From Candidatus Stoquefichus sp. (GTDB taxonomy: Bacteria > Bacillota_I > Bacilli_A > Erysipelotrichales > Coprobacillaceae): a stretch of DNA of 64,000 bases. Position 1 is the stretch's first letter, and each line of letters opens with the position of its first letter. The DNA lies in the NCBI GenBank assembly GCA_021768625.1, contig JAETUM010000002.1, positions 1 to 64,000 on the forward strand. The letters run 5' to 3'. The notes under the pieces were generated by a model. The model saw nothing but the letters and a program-made list of their open reading frames with translations. It did not search any database and had not been told where the DNA came from. Below are positions 1-8,462 of this stretch, piece by piece. The position numbers were made by a program, and so were the translations under genes.

Positions 1-125
1 GATCATCCATGGAGAACTGATAATATTTTACAGTATTTTGGTAGCCAAAAGCACCGACAACAAATCGGTGCTTAAAACACTAAATTTTTAGGACATTTTC
101 AATTTTGCTTGACATACTTCAAAAA
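1..125. other. Window edge, no assigned gene
   Basis: No gene can be assigned here. An open frame on the plus strand runs from base 1 to a TAA at 73-75 and would encode the last 24 residues of something starting outside the window, but nothing in it is recognisable. A 9-bp inverted repeat (49-57 with 65-73, stem AAGCACCGA) covers that stop. Read on the minus strand it is followed by TTTTGG, so it could also be a weak terminator. This may be the edge of another gene or of a mobile element. Confidence 0.25.
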
Positions 126-153
126 GATACTTTTCTTTCCTTAACCAAAAGAA

Positions 154-177
154 AAGAGAATAGCTTTCTATTCTCTT
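154..177 (-). terminator. Intrinsic terminator after frr
   Basis: Ten-bp perfect stem (AAGAGAATAG, loop of 4) overlapping the frr stop, followed on the minus strand by a T-rich run. It closes the rpsB-tsf-pyrH-frr operon. Confidence 0.85.
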
Positions 178-721
178 ACACAGTCAATAACTCTTCTTCT
201 TTTTCTTTTGTTAATTGATCAATTTTTTTAACAAATTCATCTGTTAATTTTTGAATCTTATCTTTTGCCTGTTTTTCTTGATCTTCTGGTAAATCAGCCT
301 TTTGTGCATCATCGTTAGATGATCTTCTAATATTACGAATAGCTACTTTCGCATCTTCTGCATATTTTTTCACTTGTTTAACATATTCTTTTCTTCTATC
401 TTCAGTTAATGGAGGAACTGTGATACGAATAATTTCTCCATCATTTTGAGGTGTTAAACCTAAATTAGCTTCAAAAATAGCATGTTCTATATCCTTTAAA
501 ATACTTCTATCATATGGTTTAATAACCAATTGACGCCCTTCTACAACAGAAATACCTGATGTTTGATTAATAGGAGTTGGTGTTCCCCAATAATCAACCA
601 TAACTCTATCAAGCATATTAGGATTTGCACGTCCTGCTCTTACAGTAGATAATTCACCTTTAAAAGAATCAATTGTTTTATTCATTTTTTCTTTTGTTTC
701 ATCTAAAATTAAATTTAACAT
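176..721 (-). CDS. frr: Ribosome recycling factor
   Basis: RRF splits post-termination 70S ribosomes together with EF-G in the cytoplasm. The 181 residues are close to the family's usual 185. The sequence has the typical helical start, the STVRAGRANP segment near residue 25 and the C-terminal DIRRSS-type helix (here NIRRSSNDDAQK). It lies last in the rpsB-tsf-pyrH-frr order, which is conserved in most bacteria. Only a few bases separate it from pyrH, so the two are translated from one message. Identification is secure. Confidence 0.97.
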   Translation of the reverse strand: MLNLILDETKEKMNKTIDSFKGELSTVRAGRANPNMLDRVMVDYWGTPTPINQTSGISVVEGRQLVIKPYDRSILKDIEHAIFEANLGLTPQNDGEIIRITVPPLTEDRRKEYVKQVKKYAEDAKVAIRNIRRSSNDDAQKADLPEDQEKQAKDKIQKLTDEFVKKIDQLTKEKEEELLTV

Positions 722-724
722 ATT

Positions 725-1444
725 TTATTTTCCTCCCTTAGAGATTGTTGTTCCAACAACAACTCCTTCACAAGCTTTCGCAATATTACCATCTTCTTGC
801 ATATTAAATACACATAAATCAATGCCATTATCTTTACATAAAGTAATAGCAGTTTGATCCATAATATGTAAATCTTCATTTAAAACATCTAAATAACTGA
901 TTTGATCATATTTTTTAGCATCAGGATCAACTTTAGGATCTGCTGAATAAACGCCATCAACGCCATTTTTAGCCATTAAAATAACATCAACATTCATTTC
1001 AGCAGCACGTAAAGCAGCCGTTGTATCTGTTGTGAAAAATGGGCTACCAGTTCCTGCACCAAAAATAACTATTCTACCCTTTTCCAAATGACGCACAGCT
1101 CTTCTTCTAATATATGGTTCTGCAACTTCTTTCATATCAATAGCAGACAATAATCTTGTATCTACTCCAATAGCCTCTAATGCATTTTGAAGTGCCATAC
1201 CATTCATAACAGTTGCTAACATTCCCATGTAATCAGCAGTAGCTCTTTCCATTCCCATATCACTACCAGTCTTCCCACGCCAAATGTTACCACCACCACA
1301 AACAATAGCAATTTCAACACCTAGATCTTTAGCATCTTTAATTTGTCTTGCAATATCAGCAACAACTGCAGGATTAATTCCAAATCTTTGTTCACCAGCC
1401 AAAGCTTCTCCACTTACTTTTAATAAAACTCGATTATATTTCAT
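725..1444 (-). CDS. pyrH: Uridylate kinase (UMP kinase)
   Basis: Phosphorylates UMP to UDP with ATP in pyrimidine nucleotide synthesis; bacterial PyrH is a hexameric amino-acid-kinase-fold enzyme. The start at 1444 is chosen because AAAGGGG lies just upstream and the product then begins [15 protein letters not shown], giving 239 residues. A start 33 bases further up would add a stretch with no homology. The GGGNIWRG nucleotide motif is near residue 50 and [12 protein letters not shown] near 135. A hairpin separates it from tsf, so pyrH-frr may receive less transcript than rpsB-tsf. Confidence 0.96.
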   Translation of the reverse strand: MKYNRVLLKVSGEALAGEQRFGINPAVVADIARQIKDAKDLGVEIAIVCGGGNIWRGKTGSDMGMERATADYMGMLATVMNGMALQNALEAIGVDTRLLSAIDMKEVAEPYIRRRAVRHLEKGRIVIFGAGTGSPFFTTDTTAALRAAEMNVDVILMAKNGVDGVYSADPKVDPDAKKYDQISYLDVLNEDLHIMDQTAITLCKDNGIDLCVFNMQEDGNIAKACEGVVVGTTISKGGK

Positions 1445-1470
1445 AGTAATCCCCTTTATTTTACAAGAAA

Positions 1471-1493
1471 AGGGCACAATATTTATGTGTCCT
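1471..1493 (-). terminator. Hairpin between tsf and pyrH
   Basis: Stem AGGACACA/TGTGCCCT with one mismatch and a 7-base loop, followed on the minus strand by TTTTCTTG. It is a weak or leaky terminator inside the operon that could lower pyrH-frr expression. Confidence 0.55.
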
Positions 1494-1507
1494 CCCCCGT
1501 GATTTAA

Positions 1508-2395
1508 TTATCCTTTCATTTGAGCAGCAACTTCTTCAGCAAAGTTTTCTTCTCTTTTTTGCATTCCTTCACCAACTTGGAAACGAACCATATCTAATAC
1601 TTTTCCATCTCCTAAGTATTTTGCAACTGTTTGATCTGGATCTTTAATAAATTCTTGATCTACTAAGCACATTTCTTTTAAGTTTTTATTCAAACGACCT
1701 TGTACCATCTTTTCAATAATATTTTCTGGTTTAGGTCTAGCACTGTTTGCATTTTCTTCTAATGCTTGAGCTTTTAAAACACTTAATTCTCTATCTAAAA
1801 CTTCAGCAGGAATAGCTGTTCTATCAATATATTGTGGTGCACTTGCTGCAACATGCATAGCAACATCTCTTGCTTTTTCATCAGTTGTATTGCTTACTTT
1901 AACTAATGCAGACATTTTTCCACCCATATGTGAATAAGCACCAAATACTTCATCAGCATTTTTATTGATAACTGCAAATCTTCTAAAACTTAATTTTTCA
2001 CCAATTTTACCACTCTTTTCAGCAATAACAGTTTCTAAAGTTTTTCCATCTACATCTAATTTTAATGCAGCATCTAAATCTGCTGGATTAGCAGAAACAA
2101 CTGTTTTTGCTACTAATTGTACTAATTCTTGGAATTCAGCATTTTTTGCAACAAAGTCAGTTTCTGAATTGACTTCTACAATTGCAGCAGCATCTCCATC
2201 AATCACAAAAGCAGTTAATCCTTCAGCAGCAATACGATCTGCTTTTTTAGCAGCTTTTGCAATTCCTTTTTCTCTTAACCAATCAAATGATTTTTCTAAA
2301 TCACCATCACATGCTTCTAATGCTTTTTTACAATCCATCATTCCAGCACCAGTTTTTTCACGTAATTCTTTTACTAATTTTGCACTAATTGCCAT
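1508..2395 (-). CDS. tsf: Elongation factor Ts
   Basis: Guanine-nucleotide exchange factor that recycles EF-Tu-GDP in the cytoplasm. The N-terminal UBA-like segment AKLVKELREKTGAGMMDCKKAL (residues 5-26) and the TDFVAKN motif near residue 80 are diagnostic. The start at 2395 is preferred because GGAGGAT lies 6 bases upstream; the in-frame ATG at 2410 overlaps that Shine-Dalgarno itself. This gives 295 residues, normal for Gram-positive EF-Ts. It follows rpsB after a strong hairpin and precedes pyrH. Confidence 0.97.
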   Translation of the reverse strand: MAISAKLVKELREKTGAGMMDCKKALEACDGDLEKSFDWLREKGIAKAAKKADRIAAEGLTAFVIDGDAAAIVEVNSETDFVAKNAEFQELVQLVAKTVVSANPADLDAALKLDVDGKTLETVIAEKSGKIGEKLSFRRFAVINKNADEVFGAYSHMGGKMSALVKVSNTTDEKARDVAMHVAASAPQYIDRTAIPAEVLDRELSVLKAQALEENANSARPKPENIIEKMVQGRLNKNLKEMCLVDQEFIKDPDQTVAKYLGDGKVLDMVRFQVGEGMQKREENFAEEVAAQMKG

Positions 2396-2420
2396 TTTTT
2401 TATCCTCCATTTATTTTTAT

Positions 2421-2446
2421 AAAAAAGGGAAAGTTTTCGCTTTCCC
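2421..2446 (-). terminator. Terminator-like hairpin between rpsB and tsf
   Basis: Perfect 7-bp GGGAAAG/CTTTCCC stem, 6-base loop, then six T on the minus strand. It is a textbook intrinsic terminator placed inside the operon. No promoter is visible between it and tsf, so it must be read through in part and probably sets the S2 to EF-Ts ratio. Confidence 0.8.
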
Positions 2447-2455
2447 ATTATTCAA

Positions 2456-3319
2456 CTATGCTTCAGTTTTTTCTTCAGCTTTAACTGGTTTATTTACTTC
2501 AGCAGCTTTGTTGTTTCTAGGACGAGCATTATTCTTATATCTTGGTCCTCTTTGTTTACTTTCTTCTACAGAAGCAACTGCATCATTCATAGATACTTCT
2601 TTATCATCTTCATCTTTAACATAAGCTACTGTTAAAGGTTCACCTTTTGCTTCACATACAGCGTCAGCCATTGCTCCAACAATTAATTTAACAGCTCTAA
2701 TTGCATCATCATTTGCTGGAATAACATAATCTACTTCATCTGGATCACAGTTTGTATCAACAATACCAAATACTGGGATACCTAAAATCTTTGCTTCAGC
2801 AACTGCATTGTGTTCAACCTTAGGATCAACTACAAATAAAGCATTAGGTAATCTTCTCATTTCTTTGATACCACCTAAGTTCTTTTCTAACTTAGCTTGT
2901 TCTTTTTTCATTAAGATAGCTTCTTTTTTAGTAAACAATTCAAAAGTTCCATCTTCTTCCATTTTTTCTAATTCTTTTAATCTTCTGATTCTCTTTTGAA
3001 TAGTTTTGAAGTTTGTTAAAGTTCCACCTAACCAACGAGAATTAACATAGAAACTTCCTGATCTAATAGCTTCTTCTTGTACAGCTTCTTGAGCTTGTTT
3101 TTTAGTTCCTACAAAAAGAACTTTTCCACCTTTAGCAACAATATCCATCATAGTTGCATAAGCTTCATCAATTTTATCAGATGATTTCTTTAAATCGATG
3201 ATATAAATACCGTTTCTAGAAGTGAAAATATATGGAGCCATTTTTGGATTCCATCTTTTTGTTTGATGACCAAAATGAACACCAACTTCTAATAATTTTT
3301 TCATTGAAATTACTGCCAT
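2456..3319 (-). CDS. rpsB: Small ribosomal subunit protein uS2
   Basis: Structural protein of the 30S subunit, needed for S1 recruitment and 30S stability. Start at 3319 follows AAGGAGG, and the product begins [19 protein letters not shown]. The core ([34 protein letters not shown]) is fully conserved. At 287 residues it is about 40 longer than Bacillus S2. The extra C-terminal tail after residue ~240 is highly charged and ends in a Lys/Glu-rich segment. It is first in the operon, about 100 bases downstream of a good promoter. Confidence 0.97.
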   Translation of the reverse strand: MAVISMKKLLEVGVHFGHQTKRWNPKMAPYIFTSRNGIYIIDLKKSSDKIDEAYATMMDIVAKGGKVLFVGTKKQAQEAVQEEAIRSGSFYVNSRWLGGTLTNFKTIQKRIRRLKELEKMEEDGTFELFTKKEAILMKKEQAKLEKNLGGIKEMRRLPNALFVVDPKVEHNAVAEAKILGIPVFGIVDTNCDPDEVDYVIPANDDAIRAVKLIVGAMADAVCEAKGEPLTVAYVKDEDDKEVSMNDAVASVEESKQRGPRYKNNARPRNNKAAEVNKPVKAEEKTEA

Positions 3320-3427
3320 TGTAACTTCCTCCTTTTTGTTTTTTTCCTCCATTGTTTCTAACATAAACCACTTTTTCAAGCACTAGATTCATGAATTCAC
3401 AATGTGTGTATTTTAAATACCTGTGAT

Positions 3428-3456
3428 ATGATAACATACTTCATAGAAAAAAACAA
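3428..3456 (-). promoter_or_regulatory. rpsB operon promoter
   Basis: Minus-strand TTGTTT (3451-3456), 17-bp spacer, TATCAT (3428-3433). The inferred start near 3421 leaves a leader of about 100 nt before rpsB, long enough for a ribosomal-protein regulatory structure, although none could be folded convincingly by eye. Confidence 0.7.
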
Positions 3457-3474
3457 GCTTATACCAATAATTTT

Positions 3475-4227
3475 CTATTTTTTTACTGTTTTCAATAAAT
3501 CAAACATAATATCTTTTTCATCATATAAACATGAATCAAGAAGATAATAATTATAATACCCTCTATTATAATATAAATGATGATGAACCTTTATTTTTTC
3601 TCGATCATATAACGATGGAATCTTACTATAAAATTCTCTTAAATATGTTGGAATGAATTTCATTAATAAAAACTGTTGATAAAAAAGATAACCTATAATA
3701 ATAATTGTATTATAACGAAAATAAAAAATGGCCAATATCACAAAACTAAAAACAGATATTTTTAGACTTAAATACATTGCATTTTTCAAATCAATAAAAG
3801 CTTGTAATATTAAACAAATAATTCTATGCCCATCCATTGGATAAATAGGTAATAAATTAAAAAAGAAAATAAAAGAATTAATAACAAACAATTCATTTTG
3901 TATTGCTCCATGACAAAAGTAATCAATAAAATAATATATAAATAAATGGCTACATGGCCCTGATAAAACAACACATAATTCATGACAGATAGGATGAAAA
4001 TAAAAATCAGATAATGATAAATAAGCACCAAAAGGTAAAATTTCAATCTTTTCAATTTGAAAATGAAAATAATATGCCATCAAAAGATGGCATAGTTCAT
4101 GAATACAAACAATTGTTAATGCAGATAGAAAAAATGTTAAGTATTGTCCTATCCAAGCCACTAACACATAAAAAAATGTCAAATAATGAATATGAATATC
4201 AAGATGAAATTTCTTCAAATGTATCAT
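3475..4227 (-). CDS. spoIVFB: SpoIVFB-type site-2 intramembrane metalloprotease
   Basis: Multi-pass membrane metalloprotease of the M50 family. In Bacillus, SpoIVFB sits in the outer forespore membrane and cleaves pro-sigma-K. The zinc motif HELCH is at residues 43-47 and the second motif NLLPIYPMDGHR at 124-135 supplies the third ligand Asp. About six hydrophobic segments fill the first 190 residues. A hydrophilic C-terminal part follows, instead of a clear CBS domain. It overlaps the 3' end of spoIVFA by 29 bases, so the pair is translationally coupled as in Bacillus. The pro-sigma-K substrate is inferred. Confidence 0.88.
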   Translation of the reverse strand: MIHLKKFHLDIHIHYLTFFYVLVAWIGQYLTFFLSALTIVCIHELCHLLMAYYFHFQIEKIEILPFGAYLSLSDFYFHPICHELCVVLSGPCSHLFIYYFIDYFCHGAIQNELFVINSFIFFFNLLPIYPMDGHRIICLILQAFIDLKNAMYLSLKISVFSFVILAIFYFRYNTIIIIGYLFYQQFLLMKFIPTYLREFYSKIPSLYDREKIKVHHHLYYNRGYYNYYLLDSCLYDEKDIMFDLLKTVKK

Positions 4228-4786
4228 AGTCTATTTCTTTTTCTCCTTGTGTAAAGATAATCATAACCTGTTTATTATATGTTCCAATAATTGTTGCAGT
4301 ATCAACCTGATCATACAAACTAACAAACACATCTGTTAATTGCCCATACGTTACTTCAACATTATTATCTAAAAGAACTGTAATATATTTACCAAGTAAT
4401 TTTTGTTCTCCCACATAAATAACACGCCCTTTAGAAAAATTTAAAACTTCATTTGTTTGATTAGTATAAAAATTATCTCTTACATGTGTATAATTCACTT
4501 GATTTGAAACTGTTACAGCATCATCATCAGAAATAAAACGTGTTAATTGCTGATTTATCCATTGTGCTGCCTGTTTGAATCTCAAATCATTTAAAACATA
4601 ATCTTTAATTTGTTCTCCGTTAGGACTGACCTTTACATATGCACAAACTGCTATCCCCACTAACAAGACAACCATACACTTAATCATAGAATTATACAAC
4701 TTTGAAAAATGATAATCTGTTAATGTTGGTTGACGCCTAGCACGTCTTTTTTCCATTCTTTTTTTTATTTCATCTATTTCGTTCAC
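4199..4786 (-). CDS. spoIVFA: SpoIVFA-like membrane regulator (degenerate M23 domain)
   Basis: Partner and scaffold/inhibitor of SpoIVFB in sporulating Bacilli. The 195-residue product has a basic N-terminus, one membrane segment at about residues 36-54 and an extracytoplasmic M23/LytM-like domain. GRVIYVGEQKLLGKYITVLL and the following YGQL segment match that fold, but without zinc-binding His residues, as in SpoIVFA. The start is GTG at 4786, preceded by GAGGTGAC. The overlap with spoIVFB supports the call. A sigma-E-like promoter lies just upstream. Confidence 0.8.
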   Translation of the reverse strand: MNEIDEIKKRMEKRRARRQPTLTDYHFSKLYNSMIKCMVVLLVGIAVCAYVKVSPNGEQIKDYVLNDLRFKQAAQWINQQLTRFISDDDAVTVSNQVNYTHVRDNFYTNQTNEVLNFSKGRVIYVGEQKLLGKYITVLLDNNVEVTYGQLTDVFVSLYDQVDTATIIGTYNKQVMIIFTQGEKEIDYDTFEEISS

Positions 4787-4806
4787 AAGTATGTCACCTC
4801 AATTTA

Positions 4807-4836
4807 TACATATGTCAGAAAGCTTGATAAATAACA
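4807..4836 (-). promoter_or_regulatory. Candidate sigma-E-type promoter of spoIVFA-spoIVFB
   Basis: Minus strand TGTTATT (4830-4836), 15-bp spacer, CATATGTA (4807-4814). It is the weakest of three related sites in this window (see spoVID and spoVB). In Bacillus this operon belongs to sigma-E. The remainder of the 4787-5007 gap is AT-rich and shows only a loose inverted repeat (4962-4989). Confidence 0.45.
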
Positions 4837-5007
4837 ACTTTTAATATTTTTTTATTGATTTATTCTGCAATTCGTCATTTAAAAACATAATTATTCAAAT
4901 AAGCACAATAAATATATCTATATCTAAGAATTGAACTCTACTATATAATATTAAGGACAACATTACTATTCTGGACATTCATTAGTAATAATATATGATG
5001 ATGATAA

Positions 5008-5784
5008 TCATCTAAAAATTCTTTCTAAAAATGGCTTCTTTTTATTTCTTTGAAATGCCACTTCTTCTCCCTCTAATCTTCTTACTATTCTATCAAAGCA
5101 ACCACCCATAGAGGAATGATAATTCATATAGATTGGTAATCCTTTATTGTTAGCCTCTATCATAGAATGATCATCATAAACTATTCCCAATAATGGAATA
5201 GAAAGAATATCATGTGCATCTTTTAATGTTAAACATCTTCCCTTATGTATATCATCTTCATTATATTTATTAACAATCATGTGTAATTGATTAACACCTT
5301 GCTTTAATAATAATCCTACAACTCTGTCAGCATCTCTTAATGAAACAATATCAAGAGTTACAACAATAATAGCTTCGTTTGACAACCCACTTGCATATTG
5401 GAATCCTTTTTCAATACCAGCAGGACTATCTATCAAAATATAATCGAAATCCTTTTTTAATTCTTCAATCATCTTTATCATATATTCAACATTAATATTT
5501 TCTAATGACAGTGATTTGCAAGCAGGTAATAAAAACAATGAATCCATTCTTTTATCCTTAACCAAAATTTGTTGCAAAGTACACTTGCTTTGAATAACAT
5601 CTTTAAGATCGTAGATGACTCTATTCTCTAATCCCATCATAACATCCAAATTTTTTAAACCAAAATCAGCATCTATTAAACATACTCGTTCCCCTTTTTT
5701 GGCTAAGGCATATCCAATATTAATAGACATACTACTTTTTCCAACTCCACCTTTACCCGAAGTTAAAACAATGATTCTTGTCAT
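5008..5784 (-). CDS. minD: Septum site-determining ATPase MinD
   Basis: Membrane-associated ParA/MinD ATPase that positions MinC, blocking division at the poles. The deviant Walker A KGGVGKSS is at residues 11-18, with an IDADFGLKNLD segment near 39-49. The C-terminus KKKPFLERIFR is the amphipathic membrane-targeting helix. The start at 5784 follows GAGGAGG; upstream in-frame ATGs lack such a site. It gives 258 residues, a little short of the usual ~268. It overlaps the end of minC by 32 bases. Confidence 0.95.
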   Translation of the reverse strand: MTRIIVLTSGKGGVGKSSMSINIGYALAKKGERVCLIDADFGLKNLDVMMGLENRVIYDLKDVIQSKCTLQQILVKDKRMDSLFLLPACKSLSLENINVEYMIKMIEELKKDFDYILIDSPAGIEKGFQYASGLSNEAIIVVTLDIVSLRDADRVVGLLLKQGVNQLHMIVNKYNEDDIHKGRCLTLKDAHDILSIPLLGIVYDDHSMIEANNKGLPIYMNYHSSMGGCFDRIVRRLEGEEVAFQRNKKKPFLERIFR

Positions 5785-6343
5785 AACCATCCTCCTCATT
5801 ATATACAATTTCGTCATCTTTATAATAAATACTTACAAATGCAGATGTTGTCACATCGTGCAAAATTTTTCGATTTATAATAATTTGAGCATGTGCAAAG
5901 TGATGTCCATATATTTTCACATCACCATTCATGGCTATAATTGTCCCTTTCACTTCATTAAGAAAATATACATCCCTATAACAATAAACATATCCTCCTG
6001 TATTGATTGTTCCTAAAAATAAGGTTTCTTGATAAACATAAATTTCTTCACCATTATGAATCTGCTCTTTGTTCATATGTATATGTTGATAATTACGCGG
6101 AATAGAAATACCTTCAAATAATATTTTCTTTTTTTCACTTATTATTTTAATTAATTCCTTTAATTCATTATTTTGCAATTGTCGACATCCAAAATCAAAA
6201 AAAGCCCTTGGATAATAACTATCTTGATTAAAGATAGGTTGTTCCAAAAGCTCATTAAAATCTTTTAAAATTTCATCAAAACAAACATTCTCATTACATT
6301 TCATCACAAGAATATCATTAATGCCTTTTACTTCAATATTCAT
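5753..6343 (-). CDS. minC: Septum site-determining protein MinC
   Basis: FtsZ polymerisation inhibitor recruited by MinD. The C-terminal beta-helix domain is recognisable in the segment KGTIIAMNGDVKIYG followed by HAQIIIN (about residues 130-155), where other MinC proteins have GxVxAxGDIxVxG. The N-terminal half is divergent, as usual. The start follows GAGGTGA. It overlaps minD at its 3' end, and the upstream mreD stop and minC start share one base (TAATG), so mreD-minC-minD are translationally coupled. Confidence 0.85.
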   Translation of the reverse strand: MNIEVKGINDILVMKCNENVCFDEILKDFNELLEQPIFNQDSYYPRAFFDFGCRQLQNNELKELIKIISEKKKILFEGISIPRNYQHIHMNKEQIHNGEEIYVYQETLFLGTINTGGYVYCYRDVYFLNEVKGTIIAMNGDVKIYGHHFAHAQIIINRKILHDVTTSAFVSIYYKDDEIVYNEEDGYDKNHCFNFG

Positions 6344-6852
6344 TATTTCACCTCAATTTTGATATAATTGTAGACCCAATACACCAAAAAAGATAAGACA
6401 AAATTAAATAATACTGTTGGTAATAATCTCATAAGAGTAAAATTTGTCAAAGAATAATTTGTCATATTGGTAATCCACATTAACCAATATACAATAATTT
6501 CTTCTACAAGAATTGTCGAAATACAAAAAACTGATGATTCAATCATAGAAAATGATTCAATTTTGATAATATATGATCGAACAAAAGCGATTAAACAATA
6601 AATAAGTATATATATGGCTAAAGAATTAGAATATACAACTGAATAATAAACTCCACTAACAGCTGCAAAAAAATATCTTTCTGGTCCTTCTACTGTCTTT
6701 ACTAACAAAGCAAACATCATTAAACCTATGTAAGGAATAATTGTGATAGATGATTTTGTATAATTATATGGCAGAAAGAAACTAATTGTGCTATCAATAA
6801 TAAAACATATGAACAATGTTATAAAACATTTATATAAATAATTCTCTTTCAT
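6343..6852 (-). CDS. mreD: Rod shape-determining membrane protein MreD
   Basis: Integral membrane protein of the elongasome that links MreC to cell-wall synthesis. The 169 residues are almost entirely hydrophobic, with about five membrane segments. MreD is poorly conserved in sequence. The call rests on length, topology and position: its ATG overlaps the mreC stop as ATGA and it precedes minC, exactly as in Bacillus. Confidence 0.85.
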   Translation of the reverse strand: MKENYLYKCFITLFICFIIDSTISFFLPYNYTKSSITIIPYIGLMMFALLVKTVEGPERYFFAAVSGVYYSVVYSNSLAIYILIYCLIAFVRSYIIKIESFSMIESSVFCISTILVEEIIVYWLMWITNMTNYSLTNFTLMRLLPTVLFNFVLSFLVYWVYNYIKIEVK

Positions 6853-7706
6853 TTTGAATTAACCCTTTGCACAACTGCAACATAATTAAGTGAATCAAAA
6901 TCCGCACTTGGCTTAACTAAACATGTAGATTCCATAGCTTCTCCTTTTGAAGTATAGTTCTCAACAGTTCCTACAAGAATTCCCTTAGGGCTCTTTCCGA
7001 TACCTCCTAATCCACTTGTTACAACTTTAGCATTCTTATCTAATTTTTCAACATCACTTAACAAAGTAATACGATATGCCTTTTTTTCAATATCATATCT
7101 ATTAAGTAAACCATAATATTCTTTACCACCACTTATAATCATAACAGGTAATTGACTTTTTGATTTCTCGCTACACAAAAGAGAAACAGTTGCTGATAAC
7201 TCATTAACTTGTATAACAGTCCCAATCATCCCTTTAGAACTAATAACAGCCATCCCTTCTTTAATGTTAGAAGATTTCCCAAGATTAATAGTAACTTCAT
7301 TATTCCAACTTTCTACATCACGAGCTATAACAGTTGTTTGCATAATCTTATAATCTGTTGGTAAAAAATCAATTTTTGATAATTCTTTAAGTTGTTCCAA
7401 TTCAGATGATAACACTTCATTCAAAGCGGCTTCTCTTGCATATTTATCCAATTGCTCTTTTAACTGTGCATTTTCCTCATAAACATCTTTTAATTCATTA
7501 TATTCACAAAATAATCCACTTATATACTTAATAGGTGTTTTAATGACATAGTATTCTATATTAGCAATTGTATCCTTAAAAATAGATTCAATAGAAGAAG
7601 CTGATCTATTCATTAATAAAGTGAAAATAGAAAATACAATAAGTATAATTGTGACAATCATAATTCTTTTGTTATGTTTATTTAACTTATCATGTTTTTT
7701 ATACAA
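6849..7706 (-). CDS. mreC: Rod shape-determining protein MreC
   Basis: Bitopic elongasome scaffold that organises PBP2 and RodA on the outer face. It has a basic N-terminus, one membrane segment (~residues 15-33), a coiled coil (~55-95) and the periplasmic-type beta domain with TVIARDVESWNNEVTINLG and VTSGLGGIGKSPKGILVG. The start is taken as TTG at 7706 because AGGGGTGA lies 4-5 bases upstream; an in-frame ATG at 7733 has no ribosome site. This gives 285 residues. mreB is not next to it, unlike in Bacillus. Confidence 0.92.
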   Translation of the reverse strand: MYKKHDKLNKHNKRIMIVTIILIVFSIFTLLMNRSASSIESIFKDTIANIEYYVIKTPIKYISGLFCEYNELKDVYEENAQLKEQLDKYAREAALNEVLSSELEQLKELSKIDFLPTDYKIMQTTVIARDVESWNNEVTINLGKSSNIKEGMAVISSKGMIGTVIQVNELSATVSLLCSEKSKSQLPVMIISGGKEYYGLLNRYDIEKKAYRITLLSDVEKLDKNAKVVTSGLGGIGKSPKGILVGTVENYTSKGEAMESTCLVKPSADFDSLNYVAVVQRVNSK

Positions 7707-7778
7707 AGTATCACCCCTAATCAATACATTCATTATAATATCAACTACTCAAAAAAGCAATTCAAAAAAAGATAAACA

Positions 7779-8462
7779 TTATATATGCTTATCTTTGAAA
7801 CATTGATTAGCTTTTATACTAAAAAATTCATTCCATCCAATAATAATATGATCCATGACTTCAATTGCCATCATTTCTCCCAAAGTTTCAAATTGCTTTG
7901 TCATCAAAATATCTTCATTACTAGGATGGCTATCACCACTTGGATGATTATGACATAAAACAATTTTAGCACTACTTACACTTATAGCTTCTTTAAACAC
8001 TTCTCTAGGTGTCACTACACTCATATTTAATGAACCAATGAAAATGATTTTCCTTTTTAAGACACAGTTCTTATTATCTAAACAAATTAATAAAAAGTGT
8101 TCTTGTTTTAAAAACATCATCTCATTTTTAACATATTCATATATATGATATGGATTATTAAACTGCATATGATCTCTTGTATGATTTCGTAATCTTTTTC
8201 CAATCTCAATAATACTTAACAATTCAATAGCTTTTGCTCTTTTAATTCCTTTTAAAGAAATCAATGTCGCATAATTAACATTCACTAATTGTGAAAACCC
8301 TCCAATCTCATGTAATAATCTTTGAGCAAGTTGAAGTACCGATTCATTTTTATTGCCTGTTCTTAAAACTAAAGCCAATAATTCAACATTACTTAATGAT
8401 TCTATTCCATAAGCAATCGCTTTTTCACGAGGATTTTCTTCTTTAGGTAATGATTTAATCAT
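7779..8462 (-). CDS. radC: RadC/JAMM-domain protein
   Basis: JAB/MPN metalloprotein of uncertain function, historically linked to DNA repair. A helix-hairpin-helix segment lies near residues 64-76. The JAMM motif is complete: Glu in the beta-strand and HNHPSGDSHPSNED at 171-184. Of two possible starts, GTG at 8465 and ATG at 8462, the ATG is chosen; GAGGTC lies upstream inside the preceding gene, which it overlaps by 8 bases. Its position next to mreC is conserved in Firmicutes. Confidence 0.95.
   Translation of the reverse strand: MIKSLPKEENPREKAIAYGIESLSNVELLALVLRTGNKNESVLQLAQRLLHEIGGFSQLVNVNYATLISLKGIKRAKAIELLSIIEIGKRLRNHTRDHMQFNNPYHIYEYVKNEMMFLKQEHFLLICLDNKNCVLKRKIIFIGSLNMSVVTPREVFKEAISVSSAKIVLCHNHPSGDSHPSNEDILMTKQFETLGEMMAIEVMDHIIIGWNEFFSIKANQCFKDKHI

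Noticed and set aside
1-75. Possible end of a plus-strand gene, perhaps a transposase
   Set aside because: Only 24 codons are visible and no family motif is recognisable, so it is listed as an unassigned edge only.
2427-2446. CcpA cre-like AAAGCGAAAAC sequence near tsf
   Set aside because: It is the stem and loop of the terminator between rpsB and tsf and lacks the full cre palindrome.
1965-2624. 219-codon open frame on the plus strand opposite tsf and rpsB
   Set aside because: It lies wholly antisense to two certain genes, has no ribosome site and its product is a low-complexity Ser/Ala/Phe-rich stretch arising from the reverse reading.
3216-3437. Open frame in the rpsB leader overlapping its start
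   Set aside because: No Shine-Dalgarno before its ATGs, and the last part is the rpsB sequence in the wrong frame.
4962-4989. ATTACTA/TAGTAAT inverted repeat upstream of spoIVFA as minD terminator
   Set aside because: Seven-bp AT stem with a 14-base loop and no T-tract; below what chance gives in such AT-rich DNA.
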